Assembly (NCBI GenBank): GCA_021826835.1
Contig: JAKAYH010000136.1
Location: forward strand, 1-6,415
Source: Thermoplasmata archaeon
Lineage (GTDB): Archaea > Thermoplasmatota > Thermoplasmata > Thermoplasmatales > Thermoplasmataceae
Reading direction: 5' to 3'
DNA: 6,415 bases
Positions 1 to 5,140 of the stretch are shown here, piece by piece. The position numbers and the translations under genes are program-made. Positions within the stretch are counted from its first letter, which is position 1. Each line of letters starts with the position of its first letter. The notes under the pieces are model-generated. The model ran no database searches and was not told the origin of the DNA. It saw nothing but the letters and a program-made list of their open reading frames with translations.

Positions 1-69
1 TCTGAAAGACCACACAAACACAGCGAACACATAAAAGAGGGGTGGCTGAGCGAAGCGAAGTTGTGGTGA
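1..69 (+). CDS. possible C-terminal tail of a truncated upstream gene
   Basis: The first forward frame is open from the window edge to a TGA at 67-69 and gives 22 residues ending HIKEGWLSEAKLW. The other two forward frames stop almost at once (one at base 3, one near base 33). The peptide is hydrophilic and charged, rich in H, K and E, as expected of a protein tail. It is too short to assign a family. The reverse strand is also open here, so this could be chance. The call rests only on reading frame and composition, and sequence to the left would settle it. Confidence 0.35.
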   Translation, partial: SERPHKHSEHIKEGWLSEAKLW

Positions 70-216
70 ATTTGAGCCGGAATTCTAATGACTAATAGAT
101 GTGAGTGCTCCAGCTAACATCGGACCCAAGTTTCCAAAATTATACTTAGATAGAATAGAAATTATCAAGAGTTAAATTAATGGTTTTGTACCTAATGCCT
201 GACTTTCATACAGTGC

Positions 217-342
217 TTAGTTAACTGCAATGCAATTGGCATGAGAGTTAAAAGGAGAACGTCGATAAATAGATTCTATCAATTCATCGGTAATGTAGTT
301 CCTCGAGACTTCGAGGTTATCCCCGTAATACAGCCTGTTCAT
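217..342 (-). pseudogene. N-terminal remnant of a site-specific DNA methyltransferase
   Basis: Reading the minus strand from ATG at 342 to TAA at 217 gives 41 residues starting MNRLYYGDNLEV and continuing into SIYRRSPFNSHAN. N4-cytosine/N6-adenine DNA methyltransferases commonly begin with a (N)xLYYGDNLEVLR segment followed by a DPPF catalytic motif, often in the form DPPFNSNANYNV. Here the motif reads RSPFNSHANC, so the catalytic Asp and first Pro are lost while the flanks remain. The family is normally several hundred residues long. This copy stops just after motif IV, and I found no continuation in any minus-strand frame to base 1. It is therefore a dead 5' fragment. The opposite-strand frame 241-369 is its shadow. 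Confidence 0.66.
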
Positions 343-428
343 TCGGACGATATTTTAGTTGGGGGGTAAAAGGATACCTCCACTTCGACGCCACAGTTAT
401 AGTCTGCATAATGAACCCACTGCTATAA

Positions 429-815
429 TCATCGTCTGGAACGCTGAGAAGCTATCTCATTAAGGATGAAGGCCAATATGGTCAAGGATATGCTGATCAG
501 GGAACCGTATATGTAAACCAATATAATCAAACGTAGCAGTGGGGGAAAGTATTCGAACAGCGTGAAATCTCGTAGAAATGGCATATAATTGATAAACCCC
601 CATGAAGACGGAATTGTCATTCCAATAAAGGGATTAACGGTTTCCTGAACTACATGACTGGCGCCTTTAAATATATCAATTATACCTATGGAGCCCCAGA
701 AAATAGCCTGGACAATAAACCACATCAACGAATACGCCTCAATGACATTCCGTACTCCTTTAGAAGAACTGGCATCAAAATTGAAGAGATGGTCAAATAA
801 GGTTATCAGGGACAT
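429..815 (-). CDS. small hypothetical membrane protein, two predicted helices
   Basis: This is a 128-residue protein I do not recognise. It has two clear hydrophobic segments: about residues 28-48 (around MWFIVQAIFWGSIGIIDIF) and about 92-118 (around LLRLIILVYIYGSLISISL). A roughly 40-residue loop rich in aromatic residues and proline lies between them. The C-terminus is basic (SQRSRR), suggesting that end is cytoplasmic. No catalytic or metal-binding motif is visible. The start has no ribosome-binding site, but an A/T-rich box lies about 26 bases upstream, which fits a leaderless transcript. The next small minus-strand gene ends about 360 bases upstream, so this is probably its own unit. The long uniform frame and membrane pattern make it a likely real gene, while function is unknown. 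Confidence 0.68.
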   Translation of the reverse strand: MSLITLFDHLFNFDASSSKGVRNVIEAYSLMWFIVQAIFWGSIGIIDIFKGASHVVQETVNPFIGMTIPSSWGFINYMPFLRDFTLFEYFPPLLRLIILVYIYGSLISISLTILAFILNEIASQRSRR

Positions 816-840
816 TCTCTATTTATGCAGATTCTTATTC

Positions 841-850
841 TAATATTCAA
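841..850 (-). promoter_or_regulatory. TATA-like box for the 128-aa membrane protein
   Basis: On the minus strand this reads TTGAATATTA and sits about 26-35 bases before the ATG at 815. That is near the archaeal TATA position if transcription starts at or next to the start codon. The box is weak compared with others in the window. Confidence 0.32.
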
Positions 851-890
851 GCTTACTGTGACGCCTGCTGTCCAGTTAGCAAAGAAGGCT

Positions 891-1091
891 TCAACTAACT
901 ATAATTGCTAAGTTTCCTATCCTTATGACGGTTCCAAAGCAAAGAGTAGTTCCTGTCGCTAAAATCACCTCCATCCACAGGCCTGCGGGACCTGAGACCA
1001 GCCGCTCTCCAGGAAAGAAGGGATCCTGAGAGATATCCCGAAAGTTGCATCTGATTGAAGAATGTGTAAAATGGCTGATAACTTTCTGATT
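891..1091 (-). other. GC-richer stretch with overlapping open frames, possible decayed membrane gene
   Basis: One minus-strand frame is open from 1091 to a TGA at 891. It encodes a hydrophobic end containing GLWMEVILATGTTLCFGTVI and then RIGNLAIIVS, which resembles a membrane helix. There is no ATG before the one at 974, which would leave only 27 residues. A second minus frame (open 898-1107) and a plus frame (ATG 925 to TGA at about 1027) are also open, and bases 960-1025 are visibly richer in G and C than their surroundings. I cannot decide between a decayed gene, a very small protein and chance openness caused by base composition. Confidence 0.25.
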
Positions 1092-1175
1092 CTATGGAAT
1101 TATGATTTCAAAACTCGATTGCTTGGTGAAATGATGTTATGGCCTTATTGAGTGAAGAAGGATTAGCTCTATGTG

Positions 1176-1307
1176 CTACGTCTGCTTATTCAACTCAAGA
1201 ATAACATCGAATGCTTCTCTGCCTATCCATCGAAGAAAGAAGAAGACAATCATTGAAAGGACAACAATAAGTGCCATGTAGAAATAATTACCAGAGGCAG
1301 ATCTCAT
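1176..1307 (-). CDS. 43-aa single-pass small membrane protein
   Basis: The minus strand from ATG at 1307 to TAG at 1176 encodes 43 residues: a short polar start (MRSASGNYFY), one strong membrane segment at about residues 11-28 (MALIVVLSMIVFFFLRWI), and a charged amphipathic tail containing GREAFDVILELNK. The frame stays open upstream to about 1390 with plausible residues (SDGQNIYEIFEN) but has no ATG, GTG or TTG there. The gene may therefore start at 1307 or be the 3' end of a longer gene that lost its start. It is divergent from the 388-aa surface protein, with 94 bases between start codons. An A/T-rich box lies slightly closer than usual (about 1326-1332). The family is unknown. Confidence 0.42.
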   Translation of the reverse strand: MRSASGNYFYMALIVVLSMIVFFFLRWIGREAFDVILELNKQT

Positions 1308-1370
1308 ATTCTCGAAGATCTCATAAATGTTTTGACCATCTGATATTTGGCATTCCCAAATTAAGAAAAC

Positions 1371-1380
1371 CCTAATAATA
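1371..1380 (+). promoter_or_regulatory. TATA box for the 388-aa surface protein
   Basis: CCTAATAATA lies 22-31 bases before the ATG at 1402, the expected archaeal TATA position for a transcript starting at the ATG. No Shine-Dalgarno sequence is present between it and the start, which agrees with leaderless translation. Confidence 0.5.
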
Positions 1381-1401
1381 CAGAGAAAACATTAACATAG
1401 A

Positions 1402-2568
1402 ATGAAACATGGAAAAATACATCTAAATTATAAAAATAGCCCCTGGCTATCTGTTGCATATGTAGTACTAGTTCTTCTCGTAATCATAATCTTTGTATTT
1501 GCATGGAGTTCATCTCCAGTATACAAACAGATTCCTCAATCCCTGGTTGGCTCAGTTGACCAGGCTTCTAACAGCACTATGCTATTGGAGTCAAACCAAT
1601 TTGCGGTTGGTCTTTCAAACCCTGGAAGCGTAGTCCCTGGATTTGTTTTTAACTCTCGCTCTAACACCTTGCTAGATGTTCTAACAAATCTCACAATTAC
1701 AGGTGATCCTTCGGTTCCAATCCAAGTCGTTATCTATAATGAAAGCAATGGAAAATTGAATGCTACATATGAAGGAAATCAAATGTATCTCACCGAAGCA
1801 ACTGGTAGTACTCGAATAGCTTTCTATGAGCTGCTGGCTACAATTGTCTCAGGCCAGTTTTCAGTTACAGATTATAATTTAAATAGTCTACTTGCGGCAA
1901 ATGTGAGCTTTACAAATTATCAACATATACCTAACTATGTATTTAACATTTCAACTGGAGGATTTCTTGAGTCTAAATTGTCTTTGTCCTCCACAGCCGA
2001 TTCTGGCAGTTCATACGTTGCAATCTATCTTGACCCTAACATTACAACAATGTTGACTGTTTATGGAAACCTACCGACTAAGAATTTTAGCGTTGCAGGA
2101 AAAGAGGTCATCTTCTCAGATTATTCAGAAATAGGGCTCAGTATCTTTGGGTCTGGATTGCAGGAATATTCTATGCCTCTCAGTGAGATATCCAAAATAA
2201 GTCTCAACTCTGTAGGATCATCAAATATATCAATCAGAGGAGATTCGTCGAACCTTACTGCAACTAGTTCTAATGGAAATTATTATAGAGAATCCAGTCA
2301 TGGTTCGGAACCTTATATGATTTCGTCCGAGACCTCTATAGTGATTACCCCGAGCCCAAATTCAGCAAATGGCCAGGGATACAATTTTGTATCAAATTAT
2401 TCAGAGTTATTTGTAGGAGGGAAGCCACAGTTTATGTCTCTAGTAAACACACCACCAAGTTTAGTCAAGGTGTACTTGCTGCCTTTAGCCTATACCATAA
2501 TTGGGTTGTTAATCGGTACTTCCATTGAGTATGTTAGGAACCGAACTTCACTAAAGAATCCGAAGTAA
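1402..2568 (+). CDS. sequon-rich surface protein anchored at both ends
   Basis: This 388-residue protein is not in a family I can name. A basic N-terminus (MKHGKIHLNYKNSPW) is followed by a membrane helix at about residues 17-35 (VAYVVLVLLVIIIFVFAW). An ectodomain of about 320 residues, rich in Ser, Asn, Thr and Gly, comes next, then a second helix at about 357-377 (VYLLPLAYTIIGLLIG) and a basic tail RNRTSLKNPK. This places both ends in the cytoplasm and the middle outside. I count 12 N-x-S/T sequons, 11 of them in the ectodomain (for example NST, NES, NAT, NVS, NIT and NYS), suggesting an N-glycosylated envelope protein. There are no Cys residues in the ectodomain. The gene stands alone, divergent from the 43-aa protein and followed by a long gap. 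A structural or adhesion role is inference only. Confidence 0.75.
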   Translation: MKHGKIHLNYKNSPWLSVAYVVLVLLVIIIFVFAWSSSPVYKQIPQSLVGSVDQASNSTMLLESNQFAVGLSNPGSVVPGFVFNSRSNTLLDVLTNLTITGDPSVPIQVVIYNESNGKLNATYEGNQMYLTEATGSTRIAFYELLATIVSGQFSVTDYNLNSLLAANVSFTNYQHIPNYVFNISTGGFLESKLSLSSTADSGSSYVAIYLDPNITTMLTVYGNLPTKNFSVAGKEVIFSDYSEIGLSIFGSGLQEYSMPLSEISKISLNSVGSSNISIRGDSSNLTATSSNGNYYRESSHGSEPYMISSETSIVITPSPNSANGQGYNFVSNYSELFVGGKPQFMSLVNTPPSLVKVYLLPLAYTIIGLLIGTSIEYVRNRTSLKNPK

Positions 2569-2724
2569 CAGGATGTGAGGTCTTGACCCTGGAACCACTG
2601 CCAAAGTCAAACCGATATTCCATTAGGGGAAGTACTATTGCCACTATTAAAAAGTCATCATCTGGATTTCTTGTTAACGCCTCTTATCTGTGAATAATGC
2701 TGATGCAGATTCCCCTTTTATTTG

Positions 2725-2736
2725 TGATATATATCA
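2725..2736. repeat. perfect 12-bp palindrome TGATATATATCA
   Basis: The twelve bases equal their own reverse complement. It lies in the intergenic gap with no start codon at promoter distance. It could be a dimeric regulator site or a chance A/T palindrome. Confidence 0.4.
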
Positions 2737-2793
2737 GTACATGACCATCTGAAACAATTCTTTCTTTCATCCGCTGGATGTATAATATTGACC

Positions 2794-2807
2794 AAATAAA
2801 TTTATTT
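2794..2807. promoter_or_regulatory. palindromic TATA-like element, possibly bidirectional
   Basis: AAATAAATTTATTT is a perfect 14-bp palindrome. Its centre is about 27 bases before an ATG on the plus strand (2828) and about 30 bases before an ATG on the minus strand (2770). Archaeal TATA boxes lie about 25-30 bases before the transcript start, so one symmetric box could serve transcripts in both directions. Each side opens only a mini-frame (18 and 28 codons), so the products may be RNAs. Confidence 0.36.
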
Positions 2808-2849
2808 TTGTCTGTAAACTGAGTTTAATGCAAGGGAAACGGGAAAGGC

Positions 2850-2881
2850 GGTATGTGGAAACCGTTCGATTTGCGCATACC
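2850..2881 (+). other. stem-loop in a possible small transcript
   Basis: GGTATGTG (2850-2857) pairs with CGCATACC (2874-2881) over eight positions, seven Watson-Crick and one G-U, around a 16-base loop. An A/T-rich tail (TAATTATTA) follows. AACGG and CCGTT nearby could form a competing stem. With the TATA-like box at 2794-2807 upstream, this is a reasonable small-RNA candidate, but covariation cannot be judged from one sequence. Confidence 0.3.
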
Positions 2882-2913
2882 TAATTATTAGAAGCCCTAT
2901 TGAATTTCTTTGC

Positions 2914-2931
2914 TGTACACCGAGGTATACA
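2914..2931. promoter_or_regulatory. candidate operator, 18-bp near-palindrome
   Basis: TGTACACC and GGTATACA flank a 2-base spacer and match as inverted arms at 7 of 8 positions. The size and symmetry resemble a binding site for a dimeric helix-turn-helix regulator. It lies about 145 bases before the HEPN-like gene. No regulator is identified. Confidence 0.3.
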
Positions 2932-3002
2932 ATTAATTTCCTGTTGCAGGACGATTTGCACCTAAAATCGATTCTTCAGCATCTTCTATGTGTAACTTTT
3001 AT

Positions 3003-3030
3003 ACTTTGGGTGCAAGATCGACTTTGGGTG
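3003..3030 (+). repeat. 10-bp direct repeat ACTTTGGGTG before the HEPN-like gene
   Basis: ACTTTGGGTG occurs at 3003-3012 and again at 3021-3030, start to start 18 bases. Both copies lie just upstream of the TATA box at 3047-3057, where an activator or repressor could bind. The first copy overlaps another TATA-like TTTTATACTTT (2997-3007). Confidence 0.42.
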
Positions 3031-3046
3031 GAGTGTTATGGTAAAT

Positions 3047-3057
3047 CTTATACTTTT
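3047..3057 (+). promoter_or_regulatory. TATA box for the HEPN-like gene
   Basis: CTTATACTTTT is centred about 24-26 bases before the ATG at 3075, as for a leaderless archaeal transcript. A similar box, TTTTATACTTT, lies about 50 bases further upstream and could drive a longer transcript. Confidence 0.5.
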
Positions 3058-3074
3058 GAGGAAGCTATTGTAAT

Positions 3075-3794
3075 ATGATTAGTAATTCAAATCATGAAGG
3101 AGAATTTATTTACAATCTGCTTATCCATCGACTCAACAGGAATCCCTTAGGTCGCACCCTCCCCATGACATCCTATTGGTATGAAAATTTTGATGTGTCA
3201 TTTCTTGTGTTTAGGGAAGCGACAGATTGCTATGATTGTGGAAAGTATGAAGCATCTGCGGTAATGTGCAGAAACTCAGTAGATTCATTTCTGTATTTAG
3301 CTACTAGAATGAGAAATATTCGGGACTGGCATGATATAGATGATGAGGCAGGAATAGATGAATAGGTCTATGATACATATTATGAGATGGATGACCAAAT
3401 TTCTAGCATTATAAATAGCGATAAAGGAGAAGTCAATTATAAAACTTTGACAGATATAGTGAAATCAAGAAACATTCTTACAGATGAAGATCTCAAAGAT
3501 ATCAAGGAAAATATTAGAGATAAAGGCAGCTTTTCTGCTCATTTACTAGAAGCCATTGATAGGGCTTCAGCTAAATGGTGGAAGGAGCATGAAAAGGAAT
3601 TCCATGAAAGACTCAAGGATGGAACCTTGATTACAGACAAAGAGGTCTTTGAAAATTTTAGGCCCAAAAGCTGGACTACAGAGGACGAAGCTTTGAAACT
3701 ATTGAAAGACACAAGTAAGGCGTTAGAGGGAATTGTGGTTAATTACTACAGAAGTGAACATACCATTAAGGCAATTTACCACGGAAACCACTAA
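3075..3794 (+). pseudogene. DUF4145/HEPN-like protein split by an in-frame TAG
   Basis: The frame runs 239 sense-or-stop codons from ATG 3075 to TAA 3792, broken once by TAG at codon 97. The 5' half (3075-3365, 96 aa) has the family's first helix, EATDCYDCGKYEASAVMCRN (residues 48-67). The 3' half continues in the same frame; its first ATG is at 3387, giving 135 aa. It holds IRDKGSFSAH (full-length residues about 147-156), matching the family motif IRxxGNxAAH with Ser for Asn. It ends with a helix EALKLLKDTSKALEGIV typical of the domain's end. DUF4145 belongs to the all-helical HEPN group, often found in RNA-cutting toxins and defence proteins. The residues match on both sides of the stop, so this was one gene. 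A recent nonsense change (for example from CAG or AAG) is most likely. A sequencing error or readthrough remains possible. Confidence 0.7.
3363..3365 (+). other. in-frame TAG interrupting the HEPN-like gene
   Basis: The codon follows GGA ATA GAT GAA and precedes GTC TAT GAT ACA, with sense codons on both sides in the same frame. There is no frameshift. Both halves keep family motifs. Confidence 0.85.
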
Positions 3795-3801
3795 TTTCCT
3801 A

Positions 3802-3839
3802 TGTTCCTCAGTAAAACTAAATTGGGGGAACAGATTTTT
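3802..3839 (+). terminator. stem-loop and T-run after the HEPN-like gene
   Basis: TGTTCCTC (3802-3809) pairs with GGGGAACA (3825-3832), eight pairs including one G-U, around a 15-base loop. A GATTTTT run follows at 3833-3839. It begins 8 bases after the TAA. Archaeal RNA polymerase stops at T-runs and a stem may help. The sequence also overlaps the end of a minus-strand fragment. Confidence 0.42.
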
Positions 3840-4020
3840 CGCTGCCGAGTGTTGTGTCGACTCCTAATTCAAACATTTCCTGTAAGAGGATGAGTAGATT
3901 ATAAGCAATAGCCTTGTATGAAAACTTTCTCCTTTGGGCTACTATTGACCTGTTCGTGGTACTTAGAGACAAATAGAGAAAACAATTAAGTTCAAAATTA
4001 ATTATAAGTGCAAAGTCAAT
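3817..4020 (-). pseudogene. unidentified decayed coding fragment
   Basis: One minus-strand frame is open for 67 codons from just after a TGA (4021-4023) to TAG at 3817. It has no ATG until 3876, which would leave 19 residues. The second half reads like protein, with a helical stretch around RKFSYKAIAYNLLILLQEMF and then ELGVDTTLGSEK. The start of the frame is A/T-rich and less convincing. It lies just downstream of, and slightly overlaps, the decayed gene at 4002-4322 but in a different frame. It may be that gene's tail after a frameshift or a separate gene. The Arg/Lys-rich helix faintly recalls the C-terminus of some transposases, but I do not assign it. Confidence 0.3.
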
Positions 4021-4322
4021 TCAAAATATAGAGTCTCATGTTCCAAGATCGCTCTGCCAATAGATATCTTCCGGCCAAGGCGTTCCGAAATCTCTCCATA
4101 TCCGGCTCCACATATGTGGAGGTTTATTGCTTTTCTTGCAATCTTGATCCTCTCCTAGACTTAAATCCCTCCAGTGTCGTACTCTTCCAACGCACTGTTG
4201 TATTCCGTATTCATTTCTTACACCATTCCTCCAATCATGGAAAGGGGATAAGTGAATTTATCACACACAAATATTTCACGAATAGTCTTAAGTAATTCTG
4301 GGTTATACAATTCAGATTTCAT
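4002..4322 (-). pseudogene. decayed gene with three in-frame stops, HTH-like second half
   Basis: Reading the minus strand from ATG 4322 gives 107 codons in a single frame to TAA at 4002, broken by TAA at codon 35, TAA at codon 54 and TAG at codon 56. The pieces are strongly protein-like: MKSELYNPELLKTIREIF, then EMNTEYNSALEEYDTGGI, then a stretch with ARKAINLHICGAGYGEISER (codons 62-81) followed by LGRKISIGRAILEHE. The last part resembles a helix-turn-helix (a helix, a GYGEISERLG turn, a second helix). With no frameshift and only point stops, decay looks recent. The start codon is 50 bases from the divergent 221-aa gene, and TTAATC lies about 26 bases upstream. The opposite-strand frame 4038-4295 is codon-aligned and looks like its mirror. 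I do not recognise the family. Confidence 0.56.
4303..4310 (+). promoter_or_regulatory. TATA-like box for the 221-aa gene
   Basis: TTATACAA would place the transcript start near 4331, giving a leader of about 40 bases that contains GAGGG at 4362-4366, six bases before the ATG at 4373. This gene would therefore have a Shine-Dalgarno-type start, unlike most neighbours. Confidence 0.35.
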
Positions 4323-4372
4323 GAACTATAAGCCAAATCCAAAAGTGATTAAGAGCTTCTTGAGGGATAAGA

Positions 4373-5038
4373 ATGACTAAGAATATCAGTGATGAGATGA
4401 ATGATAAGTCGGAAGACAACAACACCAATTCAGACGAAGTTGCTAGAAAGATCCGGTCGGTCTTTGAAGCATCAACAGAAGGAGTTAAAAGAGTTATCCA
4501 TAACATTATATTATTAGGGCCAGCGGACTCACTTGATGAAAGAAGGAGACTTCAGTCTATTTTGAGGAAAGAAAATATAATTGCAACAATAATTGAAGAT
4601 ATTTGCGCGATTGAGAATGGCTCTTGCGATACGATTCTTATCAATGAGTTTGAGAGCAAACTCTTTAAAACTGGATTTTTTAATGAAAATGATATTGATC
4701 TGATTTTTTGCACGTTAGGTGGAAATAGCTATGGCACCTATGACGAATTTGCAATGATAATTGAGAATCCAAATCTCTTTTCCAAATTATGCGTTTTTAT
4801 TGAAGACAAGTACCATCCCCTTAACATTAAAAATCAAGGTCTTTCTAATGACAAGTACTGGCAATTCATATTACAGAGAGGACAGTTGTATCCTTTCTCG
4901 CTCTCCCCTTCTAATGGATATTCCGAGGTTAGTGAGAAAATTTTTTATTATTCTCTAAAGCACAGAGCCCTAAAATACTGTAACTTCACAAAACAGCCCA
5001 TTAATCTCCAAGTAGGTCAATTTAGCCCTCGTCCATAA
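4373..5038 (+). CDS. putative NDT/TIR-like Rossmann-fold protein
   Basis: This 221-residue protein has an acidic, disordered start (about residues 1-22, rich in D, N, E and S) and then an alpha/beta domain. Strand IILLGP (45-50) is followed by a charged helix (DERRRLQSILRKENI). A second strand (ATIIEDI) comes next, then IDLIFCTLGGNSYGTYDEFA (108-127) and strand KLCVFIEDKY (138-147). This order of strand-GP, DxIxxxxxxxxGTxxEf and a later hydrophobic strand fits the nucleoside 2-deoxyribosyltransferase-like/TIR-like superfamily, in which the Glu of GTxxE is catalytic (here Glu125). Relatives cleave N-glycosidic bonds of nucleotides or NAD, and some act in phage defence. The exact family and substrate are unknown. 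The ATG is the first after an in-frame TGA at 4361 and has GAGGG upstream. A T-run follows the stop (5054-5058). Confidence 0.58.
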   Translation: MTKNISDEMNDKSEDNNTNSDEVARKIRSVFEASTEGVKRVIHNIILLGPADSLDERRRLQSILRKENIIATIIEDICAIENGSCDTILINEFESKLFKTGFFNENDIDLIFCTLGGNSYGTYDEFAMIIENPNLFSKLCVFIEDKYHPLNIKNQGLSNDKYWQFILQRGQLYPFSLSPSNGYSEVSEKIFYYSLKHRALKYCNFTKQPINLQVGQFSPRP

Positions 5039-5091
5039 TGTATATCGGGTTACTTTTTACTGTAGTCAAATTTTATTTATCAGATAAAGAA

Positions 5092-5100
5092 TTTTATACT
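5092..5100 (+). promoter_or_regulatory. TATA box for the winged helix-TPR-OB gene
   Basis: TTTTATACT predicts a start near 5121, leaving a leader of about 20 bases. That leader contains GGAGTG (5125-5130), a partial Shine-Dalgarno match ending 10 bases before the ATG at 5141. An in-frame TAG at 5114-5116 rules out a much longer start. Confidence 0.46.
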
Positions 5101-5140
5101 ACGTTGGTATCAATAGGATGGAAAGGAGTGGTGTGCGAGA

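Larger units (their letters stand above)
2569..3074 (+). other. 506-bp gap with palindromes and repeats, no clear gene
   Basis: No frame in this stretch is long enough or protein-like enough to call a gene. The longest candidates are a 28-codon minus frame (2684-2770, MKERIVSDGHVLIYITNKRG and so on) and an 18-codon plus frame (2828-2884). The region instead carries two perfect A/T palindromes (2725-2736 and 2794-2807), a GGTATGTG/CGCATACC stem (2850-2881), a near-palindrome (2914-2931), a repeated CGATTTGC motif and a 10-base direct repeat before the next gene. It may hold regulatory sites, a small RNA, or both. Confidence 0.5.

Noticed and set aside
301..316. Perfect hairpin CCTCGA-GACT-TCGAGG
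   Set aside because: It falls inside the methylase remnant and is explained by its codons; there is no T-run or other sign of function.
241..369. 42-codon plus-strand frame beginning MRVKRRTSINRF
   Set aside because: The opposite strand reads as a recognisable methyltransferase start, so this frame is its shadow.
2583..2690. 34-codon plus frame with a TTG start after the surface protein
   Set aside because: It has no ATG or promoter and an unconvincing composition.
2850..2884. tRNA-like GTTCGATT
   Set aside because: The flanking bases do not form a T-arm and no acceptor, D or anticodon arm can be drawn.
3363..3365. TAG as a pyrrolysine codon
   Set aside because: No pyl genes are visible and the codon falls in an accessory helical protein; a nonsense mutation is simpler. 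It was kept only as a test in the findings.
4038..4295. 85-codon plus-strand frame
   Set aside because: It is codon-aligned with the minus-strand decayed gene, has antisense-like composition and no box at promoter distance.
4312..4506. 64-codon minus-strand frame
   Set aside because: It runs antisense across the start of the better-supported 221-aa gene.
4761..4958. 65-codon plus-strand frame
   Set aside because: It lies wholly inside the 221-aa gene in another frame, and that gene has the recognisable domain.
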